Source: Phytophthora sp. 'mugwort'
Lineage: Eukaryota; Oomycota; Peronosporomycetes; Peronosporales; Peronosporaceae
DNA: 64,000 nucleotides
Assembly: GCA_033558025.1 (NCBI GenBank)
Contig: JAUCEF010000017.1
Coordinates: forward strand, 744,001 to 808,000
Direction: 5' to 3'
Shown: positions 41,451 through 50,047 of the stretch, one piece after another
How positions within the stretch are numbered: position 1 is the first letter of the stretch
How the letters are laid out: each line of letters opens with the position of its first letter
Program-made: the position numbers and the translations under genes
The notes under the pieces: model-generated
What the model was told of the DNA's origin: nothing
Database searches by the model: none
What the model saw: the letters and a program-made list of their open reading frames with translations, nothing else

Positions 41451-42129
41451 TGAAATAGCCTCCGTGCGCCCTGCCTCGATTGTTCGGTGCAAAGTGCGTT
41501 TTCAGGATGCAAAATTCTGGTACGATCAAAATGTTTTTGCACTTATAAGACCCCCTAATAAGGGGCTGTTCGCCAGCAAATGGACCTGGACAATTGAGTG
41601 GAGTTTGTCTCCAGTTGCGTTCGCGTCCGCTCCAGCTCCAGGTGGAAACAGCCGTCCACTATAGCCAATCAGAAACGTTTACGGCGTGTCACACGTCTGC
41701 AATTTTTCAGTTCGTCTTCTCCCTTCAGTTGCCAAGGACCCACGACTGATGCCGTGCTACCTGACGAGAGCTGGGTCCTCCAAGCCAAGTGGGTCTGTCC
41801 GCGAGCACTCACCAACGAGGAATGCAGACCCAGCAGGTATATGTACTCCAGCAAGGTTTCTTCTGGTATATGGGGTTGACCTTAAGAGACTAATCTGCGC
41901 TTGATCTATGGTTTGGTGTTCGACATAGGCGTCATATTGCCTGTGGATACTGAAAGTGCTGCCCTCGTAACCGTACCCAGCGCGTTTCGCGACAGTGTTT
42001 TCGATGATCTTCAACCTGAGGTAGTCAACGAGGCCAGTCGTCTCTCTTTTAAACGTCTGACTACAACGAGGGGGATCTCGGCACCGAGGTCGACATTGCC
42101 CCAGCCACATGGGCGACGGCGTCGCAAAT

Positions 42130-43040
42130 CGCCCAGCGTGACCCTGAGCAGTCCAAGGGTGCGCCTCCAGCAGCGCCTAAACGGCGCGGTCGATCAGTCA
42201 AAGCTGCTGCACAGAAGTTGGAGAGTTTTGCCTGGACGGTACGGACTACGAACGCATTACTAGTGACCCGCTTCGTTACTTTGAGCGATCGCTTCAAAAG
42301 GACAAGGAGCTCGCAGCAACTGGCCGATGCGTGGGAGATGGTTGCAGATGAAACGTCACGCGAAGGGCGCTTACGGATGAAACCCATTCAATGTAAATCG
42401 AAGGTGACTTGTGTTGTTGGCAATTGACCGATGCGTATTACTTCTGTTGTGGTTTTGTTGACCTTTGTTGTTTTGTGCAATTTAGCTAAAGCATTTGCAC
42501 AGGCTTTATACAGCATACCGCACCAACCAACGTGATACGGGCAACGCAACTGAGAAGCCACTGGACCCGCCGCTTTGTTACGAGCCGATATGCAATGTCT
42601 GGGGTGGTTTGACAGGGATGGACGATGCACCGCTATATTCAAGCGACGAAACACGCAGGCATCAGCTACATCCTGAAGTAGCTCATGAAGAGGACACGGA
42701 AAAAGACAAAGATAGCGATGACCATGAGCAAGAGAGTTCCGAAAAGCTACGTTCTGATGGGTGGCGCCATACCAATGACGGTAAGAGAAAACGAAAGTCG
42801 AGTGAAGTGGGTGAGGGAATGAGAGCAATTAGTTCCAGCATGCATGAAATTGCTGAGACCTTCAAGGCTACTAAGGCACCGCATGCAATGGATTCTCACG
42901 AAGCGACGGCCTGCTCTACACACGAGGTGTTGAAGTCATTGCACGACCTTGCACAGAGCGTGAACACACAGACAGTGATTCTCAGCCAACTTGTCCAGCA
43001 ACTCAGTCAGAACACTGGTAGCAACAATGCAAGTGCGTAG
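42130..43040 (+). pseudogene. Myb/trihelix-like accessory protein of the Harbinger element
   Basis: Two plus frames. The first (42,218-42,427) reads RFVTLSDRFKRTRSSQQLAD, AWEMVADETSREGRLRMKPI: a trihelix with conserved Trp. After a shift the second (42,495-43,040) reads YRTNQRDTGNATEKPLDPPL, CYEPICNVWGGLTGMDDAPL, YSSDET, then an acidic/basic linker and a C-terminal coiled coil (MHEIAETFKATKAPHAMDSH, ILSQLVQQLSQNTG). It is the expected DNA-binding partner of the neighbouring transposase. Only one frame break is evident, so intact copies probably exist elsewhere. Confidence 0.7.
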
Positions 43041-43137
43041 GTTTGTATTTGTGTCGTAGGAATCACAAACTCAGCGACAAATACTACGTGCAATTCCATT
43101 CCTTTTTAGCAGTCCATTTGGCGGAGCAGTGAGGAAC

Positions 43138-44168
43138 TCACCAGTTCACCATCTTCAGGGGGTTCGTCGTTCTCAACGAAAGGGGTGATTCTGCAGTGTC
43201 ATGAACTCCTTCAAAGACATTGTGCAACACCACCGTAGCAGTCACTACGTCACTCGTTCGCGTGATAGAATCTTCGTCAAGAACACCTTGCAGCATGCGA
43301 AATCGACCTTTCCACAGCCCAAACATTGACTCTACTGCCATCCTGGTGCTCGAATGCAGAAAATTAAACCGCCTTTACATCGGCGATAGCGCCCCTCCGT
43401 CCTTTCGCTCCATATACGGCACAATCAACGCCGGCGACAACGCATACCCCGCATCTCCGATGAAATAGGTTCCGGGAGGAATAACTTCATGCACATGTCG
43501 ACCTATATCGCCATACTTCCACGCTTTGCGGTCTGACCACGATCCTGGACGCAGTTCGATGCTGAGGTAGCGCTTGTCAGAGGTTACGATCGCTTGAAGA
43601 TTAAGTGCCGGATAGCCTTTCCGGCAATATAAGCCCTCAAAGTCGTGAGGCCGTTGAGTGCACAGCAGAGATCCGTCAATAGCGCCAACCACCGCAGGAT
43701 AGTTGCGGCGGGATGCAAACCCGCGCTCAAGTCGACGCCATTCCTGCACTTTCGATGGGAATGCAATGATGCTGCTTGATACCTTGGCCAAAACGCGGCC
43801 AACTTCTGTGACGATCTCCATCAAATACCCTTGGCTCATACCCATAGCTGCCCCTACTCTCGATAACCCCCCAAAGAACCAAAACAATAGAGGGCAGCAG
43901 CTAGTTTCTTCTCGTACGAGTGCCGCTGGACCATTGAGCGTGCGAAGCCTATTCCGTGGTCACGAAGGAAAGTTGCCAGGCTGAGAAAGGTGCTCCTTGT
44001 GCAGCGAAGATTGGTCTTAAACCAGACAGAGTACGCGGCCGATTGCAGCATGATGTCAAAGCGCAACGTCGTGACAGTGCGATGTTGCTTAACCCTGTCG
44101 TCATCGTCATCTTGGACATGTATAGCTGCTAGTGCTGTGGCTTGAGCATCCCGCCACGACTGCGACAA
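43138..44168 (-). pseudogene. Harbinger DDE transposase, nearly intact
   Basis: From 44,168: MSQSWRDAQATALAAIHVQD, FDIMLQSAAYSVWFKTNLRC, GIGFARSMVQRHSYEKKLAA. A frame change near 43,870 leads to AMGMSQGYLMEIVTEVGRVL, NYPAVVGAIDGSLLCTQRP (first Asp in AIDGS), LYCRKGYPALNLQAIVTSDK, YFIGDAGYALSPALIVPY (second Asp) and, after one in-frame stop near 43,375, MAVESMFGLWKGRFRML (Glu in VESMFG). All three DDE residues are present. Damage is limited to one frameshift and one stop, so the element is young compared with its neighbours. Confidence 0.85.
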
Positions 44169-44486
44169 CAGCGTCCTCCATTTTGTAAGCGGATCTCTAG
44201 ATGTGCGTTTCCGTCTCCACCGCCTGATGGTGTAGACAAAATTGGAAATTTGTATCTCGTTGTCAAGTTGTGAATACCACTAGAACAACCAATTAAAATC
44301 GTGGAAACCTTATCCATCTCCAGATCCAGTTGCTGACGAACAGCCCCTAATGACATCAAGGGACTACATGTACCGTGGTATCTGAGTATGACCAACATAT
44401 ATGCCATCTGATTGGCTAAAAGTTAAATTCTAGACACATCTACCTAATCAGCGAGCAAATCTCGTAATCAAGACCGGGAACCGAGG

Positions 44487-46124
44487 ATGGCTGCAAACCT
44501 GGATGCGATCGTAGCGGGGCTCAAGCGGCTGGCCCCGCGGCTGCGCGACTACGAGCCAACGGACGAGACATGGCAGGAGGTCTGATAACTACGCAATTCC
44601 GCTGTCGTTTTGTACCTCCGACGGCTCTGGATGCCAATGAGAAGCGCATTCTCTAACTCGACGTTTTCGGGCTTTGTGAGCTCAACTATGATGACTGCAG
44701 GCCGAAAAGAACGCTCAGGAGGCCCGCTACCAGATAGAAACACTGCTGCGCTCAGCGGAGGGTGTGGCGCAGCTCCGGGGCAGCGGTGTGTTGCAGGACA
44801 TGAAGCAGCTTGTTCCAGATGTAAGGCGGTGAATGGAAGGAAAGGGGGGAATTGTGCTGATGTTATGATCCTGCTTTACTGAAACAGGTTACCCGTGAGG
44901 AAATCACGGAGCTGAAAGTGTCCGACTTCGTGCTGGGTATGATCTTTGAGAAGCCGTTTGTGGTGTTTGAGCGCGTGTACCGCGGTCTTGGCGCGGAGGT
45001 CAGTCGTCTGTCTGACTATTAAGTATTTTTTTAGGTTGGTGCGATTTGGTAATATATGGTTTGTTGCTGGTACGCGCAGTATGCCAAGGAGCTGTCGAGC
45101 GAGGCGCGGAAGAGTTCTAATCTCATCAAGTCCTCCTACGTGAGTGGTTCGTACTCAATGCATAGCAGACTCGCATTATTATAACCGACACGTTGTGTTG
45201 TTGATGCTGTAGGTGTACGGCGAAATCCTGTTCTTCCCGTTTGCCGACATAATCCGCTGGGTGGCTCCGTTCCTACCGGAGTTCTCCGTGTTCTACGACC
45301 TGGTGTGTAGGCTGAAATGACGAACGTATGACTATCGTAATGATGAACTCTAACTGCATCTAATTACCTGCGTTGCACGCAATAGGGATCTGGCACTGGC
45401 AAGGCCGTGATTTCGGCGAGTTTGGTGCACCCGTTCGATCAGGCTATTGGAATCGAGCTACTGGAGGTCGGTTATATATTTCTTAACTTGTACAGCGTAT
45501 TAAAATATTCTGACATAATGCAGCCTCTCGTCCACTGTGCTGAGAAGCGCAAGGTGGCCTTAGAAAATCTTAAGACCCCGCTCCTCAAAACGGACATCGA
45601 CTTCATTTCAGGGAGTCTGCTCACAACCAAATGGGAGGATGGTGACGTCGTGTTCTGTCACGGCACGTGCTTCGATGACAAGTATGTACATGTGTTGTTC
45701 GGTAGCACACATATATTAACGCCACGCCTTTTTCGTATAGGGAGTGGACCCAAATTTCTCTGGCTGCGGAGAAGCTCAAACAAGGAGCGTTTTTCATCTC
45801 GACGACGCACGTGCTGCGCACCGGCCTGTTCGAAGTGGTTAAGAGTCATAACTTCACGATGAGCTGGGGAACTGCTACTCTCTATATTCATGTACGCCAC
45901 ACGAGAGAGTACATGAGAGTCGTCCTTGATCTCATGAAATATGGATCAGTACACGCTAACATGTATTCACTCATGTGTGGTTTGTTACACAGCGTCGACG
46001 CAAGATTGGTCGCTGGGCTGCTCAAATGTTGCGAGGTGGTCGCTCCACTCGCACCGATCTCTTGCAGCACCAGTTGCAGAAGGAAGAAGGTCATGCTGTT
46101 GTTGCAAGCGATGACACAAAATGA
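44487..46124 (+). CDS. DOT1-like methyltransferase domain protein, nine exons
   Basis: Exons: 44487-44579, 44701-44820, 44888-44998, 45080-45139, 45213-45302, 45386-45466, 45524-45681, 45741-45891, 45993-46124; all junctions keep the frame and give 331 aa. Introns are 57-121 bp with GT..AG borders. Start MAANLDAIVAGLKRLAPRLR. The domain order is VYGEILFFPFADIIRWVAPF, then FSVFYDLGSGTGKAVISASL (SAM-binding DxGxGxG loop), FDQAIGIELLE (acidic residue that binds SAM ribose) and GDVVFCHGTCFDD. This is the DOT1/KMT4 layout (GEI box, then DLGSGxGx, then GIE), implying lysine methylation, classically histone H3K79. The C-terminus is basic. It is shorter than animal DOT1L and more like compact protist forms. 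The multi-intron structure is unusual for this window. Confidence 0.82.
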
Positions 46125-47065
46125 GCACACAGGAAGAATAGGCGGAACGGATGGAGGCTGCAGCAGACGCTTAGGCTGCAGATGCCTCGGAACATTGCGT
46201 TGTTCCCTGCGGTAACAAAACGATTCTCTCCACGTTTGACTGGCCGAGGCATTCAACGCAGAAGTTGCAACGACTGGCCGGCTATTTTTCTTGCGTAAGG
46301 GTTAGAGCGAGCAAATGGTAATGTGGCCAGTAGGAGGTTGGTCCGTGAAAAAAAGTCGGCAAAAGATTTTTAGCCACGCTCATCGACATTACATTGATGA
46401 TAGAATAAACTCTTCCAGTAACTGTGTCGACTTGCTGTGATCTGAATCACAGCGTGGTTAAAGTTCCTACACACGTACTACGTAGTACTTCGAAGTATCA
46501 TTTTCCTGCGTCCCAAATACCAGCATCGGTTTCCTTACATCTGCATTAAACTTACGCGGTTCAGTCGTGATTGCGGTACACTTCTGCCGGTTTAGTACAT
46601 TTTTGCTGGCAAAACTAAAATCAACACGACTCGTGACGCTCTCCACACCGTCTGGCCAGCAGGCCCGTACCATCCAAGTATTTGCATTGTTCTGCTACTT
46701 GATCCGTCATCCTCTCGTAACAGTACTCTGTGTGGTACCTTCCCCCCAACAGAATAAAGTATTGCAGTGAGCTTTGCCTGCTCATACTGTACGCCTTGCC
46801 GTAATAGTTGGAATATGTAAGCCAAAGTTATTTTTAAATTAAATTAAGAGTGCTGCATACACAATGTACAGTACTTGATTGGAGTGTTTTTCCGCGGCAG
46901 CATTTAGACAAAAAATGCGCGCTGAGCGCAGTGGCGAAGCCGAAGTCGTTAATACTCACGATTTCGACACCAGACGACAGCAATGGCGTTACGATTTTTA
47001 TTCATATTTGCCTTCTACACATATGTACTGATTGCATTCTCACAAAGGTCGTTCCTGTTCACACA
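46125..47065. other. intergenic, nothing assigned
   Basis: About 940 bp between the convergent DOT1-like gene and RIO1. Overlapping minus ORFs at 46,467-46,825 (KCTAITTEPRKFNADVRKPM; SSSRTMQILGWYGPAGQTVW) look coding-like but match nothing I know, and may be repeat debris. Confidence 0.35.
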
Positions 47066-48496
47066 TTATTTTTTCTTCTTCTGGTGCGAAAGCTTTTTGT
47101 GGCGCTTCTTAATGTGCTTCGGGATCTTAGTCTGTCGCTTGACCTTCTTCTCTTCCTTGGTTTCCTGCTTGCGCGCCTTCTTGTTCAGCTTATCGAGGGC
47201 CTTCTGATTTTCACGTTCCTCGCGTTTCTCAAGTCGATACACAGCTCGTTGTTCATCTGTCAAGGACCCTTCTTCTGATAGTGAATCCCCTTCAGCATCA
47301 TCATCATCGTAGTCGCTGTCAGAATCGTCGTCACTGTCACTCTCCTCATCGTCGTCGTCATCTTCACTGGAATCTAGGTCTTGATCATCCTCCTCGTTCA
47401 AGAGGTCCATGAGACGCGTACCCCGCATCGTTTGAGTCTGCGTTGACCCCTGCCCAACTTCCAGGCGCGAGATGGCTGTCACCAACGCCTTCTCCATGGT
47501 TCCTTCTTGGTACGCGAGCTGCTCACGCTCCGAGTGAAGCACTTCGCCCAGCGAGCGAGGGATGAACGTGCTCATAAACACTGCTTCATCAACCTGCTCT
47601 TCATTGGTGCGCTCCATAGGACGGTTAGCGATCACGCGCTGAATCGCCTCCAGGTGATCGTCCAGATCCTCATCAGCAATGCGAGGGTCCGTGACAAAGT
47701 CGAACAATTCCTGCGTTGTCATGGGATTCAGAGCGCCGGTCTTGCGGAAGTAGTCGGAAATGTTGCGGCAATCCTTGCGCAGGAAGTCGTTAGCACTCGG
47801 GTGCTCGTGCTCCACGGACTGCGACACGTCGATAAAGTAAAGTCTGGTCTGGTAGTAGAGGATGTTGTACTCGCTCAAGTCGCCGTGCACAAGGCGGCAC
47901 TTCTGATACATAGTGCGCATCATCTTAATGCAGTATAGGTAGCATTCCCGGTAGCGAATATCGCTTATCTTGGCGTCTTTAAGGCGCGGGGCAGCCCAGC
48001 CGTCACGACCGATGAAGTCCATGAGCAGCACGTGCGAGCGCAGCAGAATGGGCGCCGGGCAGTAGATGCCGGCGTCTTTCAGGCGGCGCAGGTTGCGCAT
48101 CTCCTTCTCGGCCCAAAGTTTGACCATTTTACGCGGGTTGCTCTTCGAGTAGCCATGGCGAAATCGGAACTCGCCCGAGACGTACTTCTCGCGGTCCTTA
48201 AAAACCAGAATGGACGTCTTGTAGACCTTGATGGCGCCCTCGCGGCCGTCAGGCAGTCTCGCGTGGTATACGTTGGCCTCCTTGCCCGTGCTCAGGCAAC
48301 CGTTGATCTCCGTCACGATGCCGTGGTTTAGCATCTTGTACAGGATCATGCGCGTGCGCGGGTCGAGCACCTGCTCCGTCGTGGCGCGGTCGTCGCGGCC
48401 TGTGTGACGCGATCGCCCACTCTCCTCATTGCGAAGCGTGCGCGTCAACTGATTCTCGGCCGCCTTCGACAGGCGGAAGTCGTCCTCTTCCTTCAT
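47066..48496 (-). CDS. RIO1: RIO1-type atypical protein kinase
   Basis: RIO1 acts in late cytoplasmic maturation of the 40S ribosomal subunit. Single exon, 476 aa from MKEEDDFRLSKAAENQ; the frame extends to an upstream Met at 48,577, but the hydrophobic leader that would add is not typical of the family. Motifs: P-loop STGKEANVYHA (69-79), Lys90 in GAIKVYK, catalytic loop LVHGDLSEYNIL (Asp206) and metal-binding FIDVSQSVEHEHPSAN (Asp223), all in RIO1-specific form. After the kinase domain come an acidic run (about 385-425, Asp/Glu/Ser) and a Lys-rich tail, as in other RIO1 proteins. It shares a 160 bp divergent promoter with the small plus-strand gene at 48,657. Confidence 0.96.
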   Translation of the reverse strand: MKEEDDFRLSKAAENQLTRTLRNEESGRSRHTGRDDRATTEQVLDPRTRMILYKMLNHGIVTEINGCLSTGKEANVYHARLPDGREGAIKVYKTSILVFKDREKYVSGEFRFRHGYSKSNPRKMVKLWAEKEMRNLRRLKDAGIYCPAPILLRSHVLLMDFIGRDGWAAPRLKDAKISDIRYRECYLYCIKMMRTMYQKCRLVHGDLSEYNILYYQTRLYFIDVSQSVEHEHPSANDFLRKDCRNISDYFRKTGALNPMTTQELFDFVTDPRIADEDLDDHLEAIQRVIANRPMERTNEEQVDEAVFMSTFIPRSLGEVLHSEREQLAYQEGTMEKALVTAISRLEVGQGSTQTQTMRGTRLMDLLNEEDDQDLDSSEDDDDDEESDSDDDSDSDYDDDDAEGDSLSEEGSLTDEQRAVYRLEKREERENQKALDKLNKKARKQETKEEKKVKRQTKIPKHIKKRHKKLSHQKKKK

Positions 48497-48614
48497 TACG
48501 AAACGGGTGGGTGGAAGGTATGCAGCGATTGACGCAGTGACCAGCAGCCAACCGACTAACGTTCGAGATGGGTACACTACGTCCGGTTGGATCCGGATAA
48601 TGGTATGTAAGCAA

Positions 48615-48653
48615 ATTTAATGTTCAGCATTGCAGCAATACTGAACATTAAAT
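48615..48653. repeat. 39 bp near-perfect palindrome in a divergent promoter
   Basis: Arms ATTTAATGTTCAG (48,615-48,627) and CTGAACATTAAAT (48,641-48,653) are perfect inverted copies. The 13-base centre is itself ATTGC-A-GCAAT with one unpaired base on each side, so the whole 39 bp pairs except for one mismatched pair and the centre base. It ends 3 bp before the plus-strand start codon. Confidence 0.85.
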
Positions 48654-48656
48654 AGT

Positions 48657-48937
48657 ATGGACGAGGAAAAGGTAAATGCGTACGCGGAGCTGGCGGCGCA
48701 GATGATGGAGCTGCACGCTTCCATGGCACTTCTGGCCCAGAACGTGGAGAAGATGGCGCGCACCGACGAGGAGGTCACCTCCATGGCACGCATCTTCAAT
48801 AGCGTGTAAGAACGGCGCGGAATTCAACTATTTCGAGGGTGCATACTAACGTTCTTGGCCACTTTGACGCTGCCGACTTCAGGTTTAAAAACGCGGCGCA
48901 ACAGACGAACTACCGAGAGCCTTCATCGACACAATAA
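48657..48937 (+). CDS. small coiled-coil protein, possibly DASH-complex Hsk3-like
   Basis: Two exons, 48657-48805 and 48883-48937, with a 77 bp intron (GTAAGA..TTCAG, branch-like TACTAAC at 48,844-48,850); 67 aa. Without splicing the frame stops right after NSV. The sequence is helical: MDEEKVNAYAELAAQMMELH, ASMALLAQNVEKMARTDEEV, TSMARIFNSVFKNAAQ. Size and pattern (AQxxxLxAxxxxL, then LxxxFxxA) recall fungal Hsk3, a DASH kinetochore ring subunit; oomycetes are among non-fungal groups reported to have DASH. Other small coiled-coil subunits fit as well. The gene model is well supported, the function is not. It is divergent with RIO1 and has a palindrome 3 bp before the ATG. Confidence 0.65.
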
Positions 48938-49111
48938 GTGAGAGAGAACACCGTATTCGCTCCTGACAAGTCAGCTCATGCCCAGGTTAACCTACGTCTT
49001 CAGTGGACGGCCCTTCATATTTTAGATTAATCAATGCTGTAGGGGTTCTACATGCCTCGCTATTTGTAATGCGTGCTTGAGGAGGTGTAGAATACGCTGG
49101 AGATTCTGACG

Positions 49112-49800
49112 CTATCGTATGCAGGAGTACGCTGCGAACTGCGGCGTAGTGGCCTCTGGGATGGTCCAGTCGAGGACATTGGACTCGCGAGGCGAATATA
49201 TCTTCACCTGTCGGATGTGCGTGTCGCGTCCGTTCTGATGCATGGCGAGAACCACGATCTGCAAGAAGAACGTGCGCAGCGGGGCCTATACAGCAACAAC
49301 ACTCTTTTCCATTAGCTCATACTCTAAAAAAAATTCCATACTGACACTAACACACCTGCTTCGATCCTTCGTCCATGTGCAGCGGAATGGAGATCCAGCC
49401 GTTGGGCTCTGCAATGTGCTGCACGTAGATCTCCCTGAGGTCGTGCACAGTGGATCCGCTGCGGATGGCGATCTTCTTGGGCGTATAGCTTTCGTCCAGT
49501 TTGTAGTCCAGATACAGTGTCACCTCTTTGATTGCCAATTTGCGGGAGAACTGGATATTGATCAGGTGCGGCTGGACACCGTCCGACTGCCAGTACGTGT
49601 CCATGTTGTCTGGCGAACATGAACACAACGTCGTCAGAAGATGAACAATGCGGTTTCCTCTAGCTACAGCGCAGTATACTGTAGCACGCACTATCCCGCA
49701 GCTGATCCACGCCATTGCCAGGCTTGGCCGACGACAACGACCACACTGCGTCGTCTCCAACTTCGCGCCGGTCGTCGCCATCACGAGCCGCGTCGACCAT
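49112..49800 (-). CDS. APC10: anaphase-promoting complex subunit 10 (APC10/DOC1)
   Basis: APC10 is the substrate-recognition subunit of the APC/C ubiquitin ligase, forming the D-box receptor with the CDC20 or CDH1 co-activator. Three exons: 49692-49800, 49356-49609 and 49112-49285, introns 82 and 70 bp; 178 aa. Start MVDAARDGDDRREVGDDAVW. The family core reads VWSLSSAKPGNGVDQLRDNN joined to MDTYWQSDGVQPHLINIQF, then YLDYKLDESYTPKKIAIRSG, EPNGWISIPLH and RTFFLQIVVLAMHQNGRDTH with IRQVKIYSP. This is the DOC domain in full, and the splice joins match the conserved order exactly. The last exon adds a short tail (TTPQFAAYSCIR) ending in the Ile-Arg that human APC10 uses to bind APC3. Confidence 0.96.
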
Positions 49801-50047
49801 AATGCTGTGTTCGTTAAGCTTCGAAAGCAGTACTACTAAAATATATTTATAGAGTATTACCCTATTTTCACAACTGCAATAGAATTCAAAGTAATTAGTA
49901 AATTTTATTATGCATATTTTCTTTAGGCTGTGTAAGATAGTATTTGCATTGAGACGGCACTACTACTTTCTGACCAAATTTTGGAACCGTTCTACACCGC
50001 GTCGACCATTATACTATTTCCGACAGTTACCCAAAACATGCTAATAT

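Larger units (their letters stand above)
41562..44347. mobile_element. PIF/Harbinger element with TIRs, TAA duplication and two convergent ORFs
   Basis: The 29 bp terminal inverted repeats start GGGGCTGTTCG: left 41,562-41,590, right 44,319-44,347. They differ at three positions. TAA lies immediately outside both ends (41,559-41,561; 44,348-44,350), the PIF/Harbinger target duplication. Length 2,786 bp. Inside are a plus-strand Myb-like ORF and a minus-strand DDE transposase that converge near 43,090. This is the most complete Harbinger in the window, with few frame breaks. Confidence 0.92.

Noticed and set aside
48496..48577. Upstream Met adding a hydrophobic leader to RIO1
   Set aside because: RIO1 is cytosolic and the family starts near the acidic MKEEDD segment; a signal-like leader is not expected.
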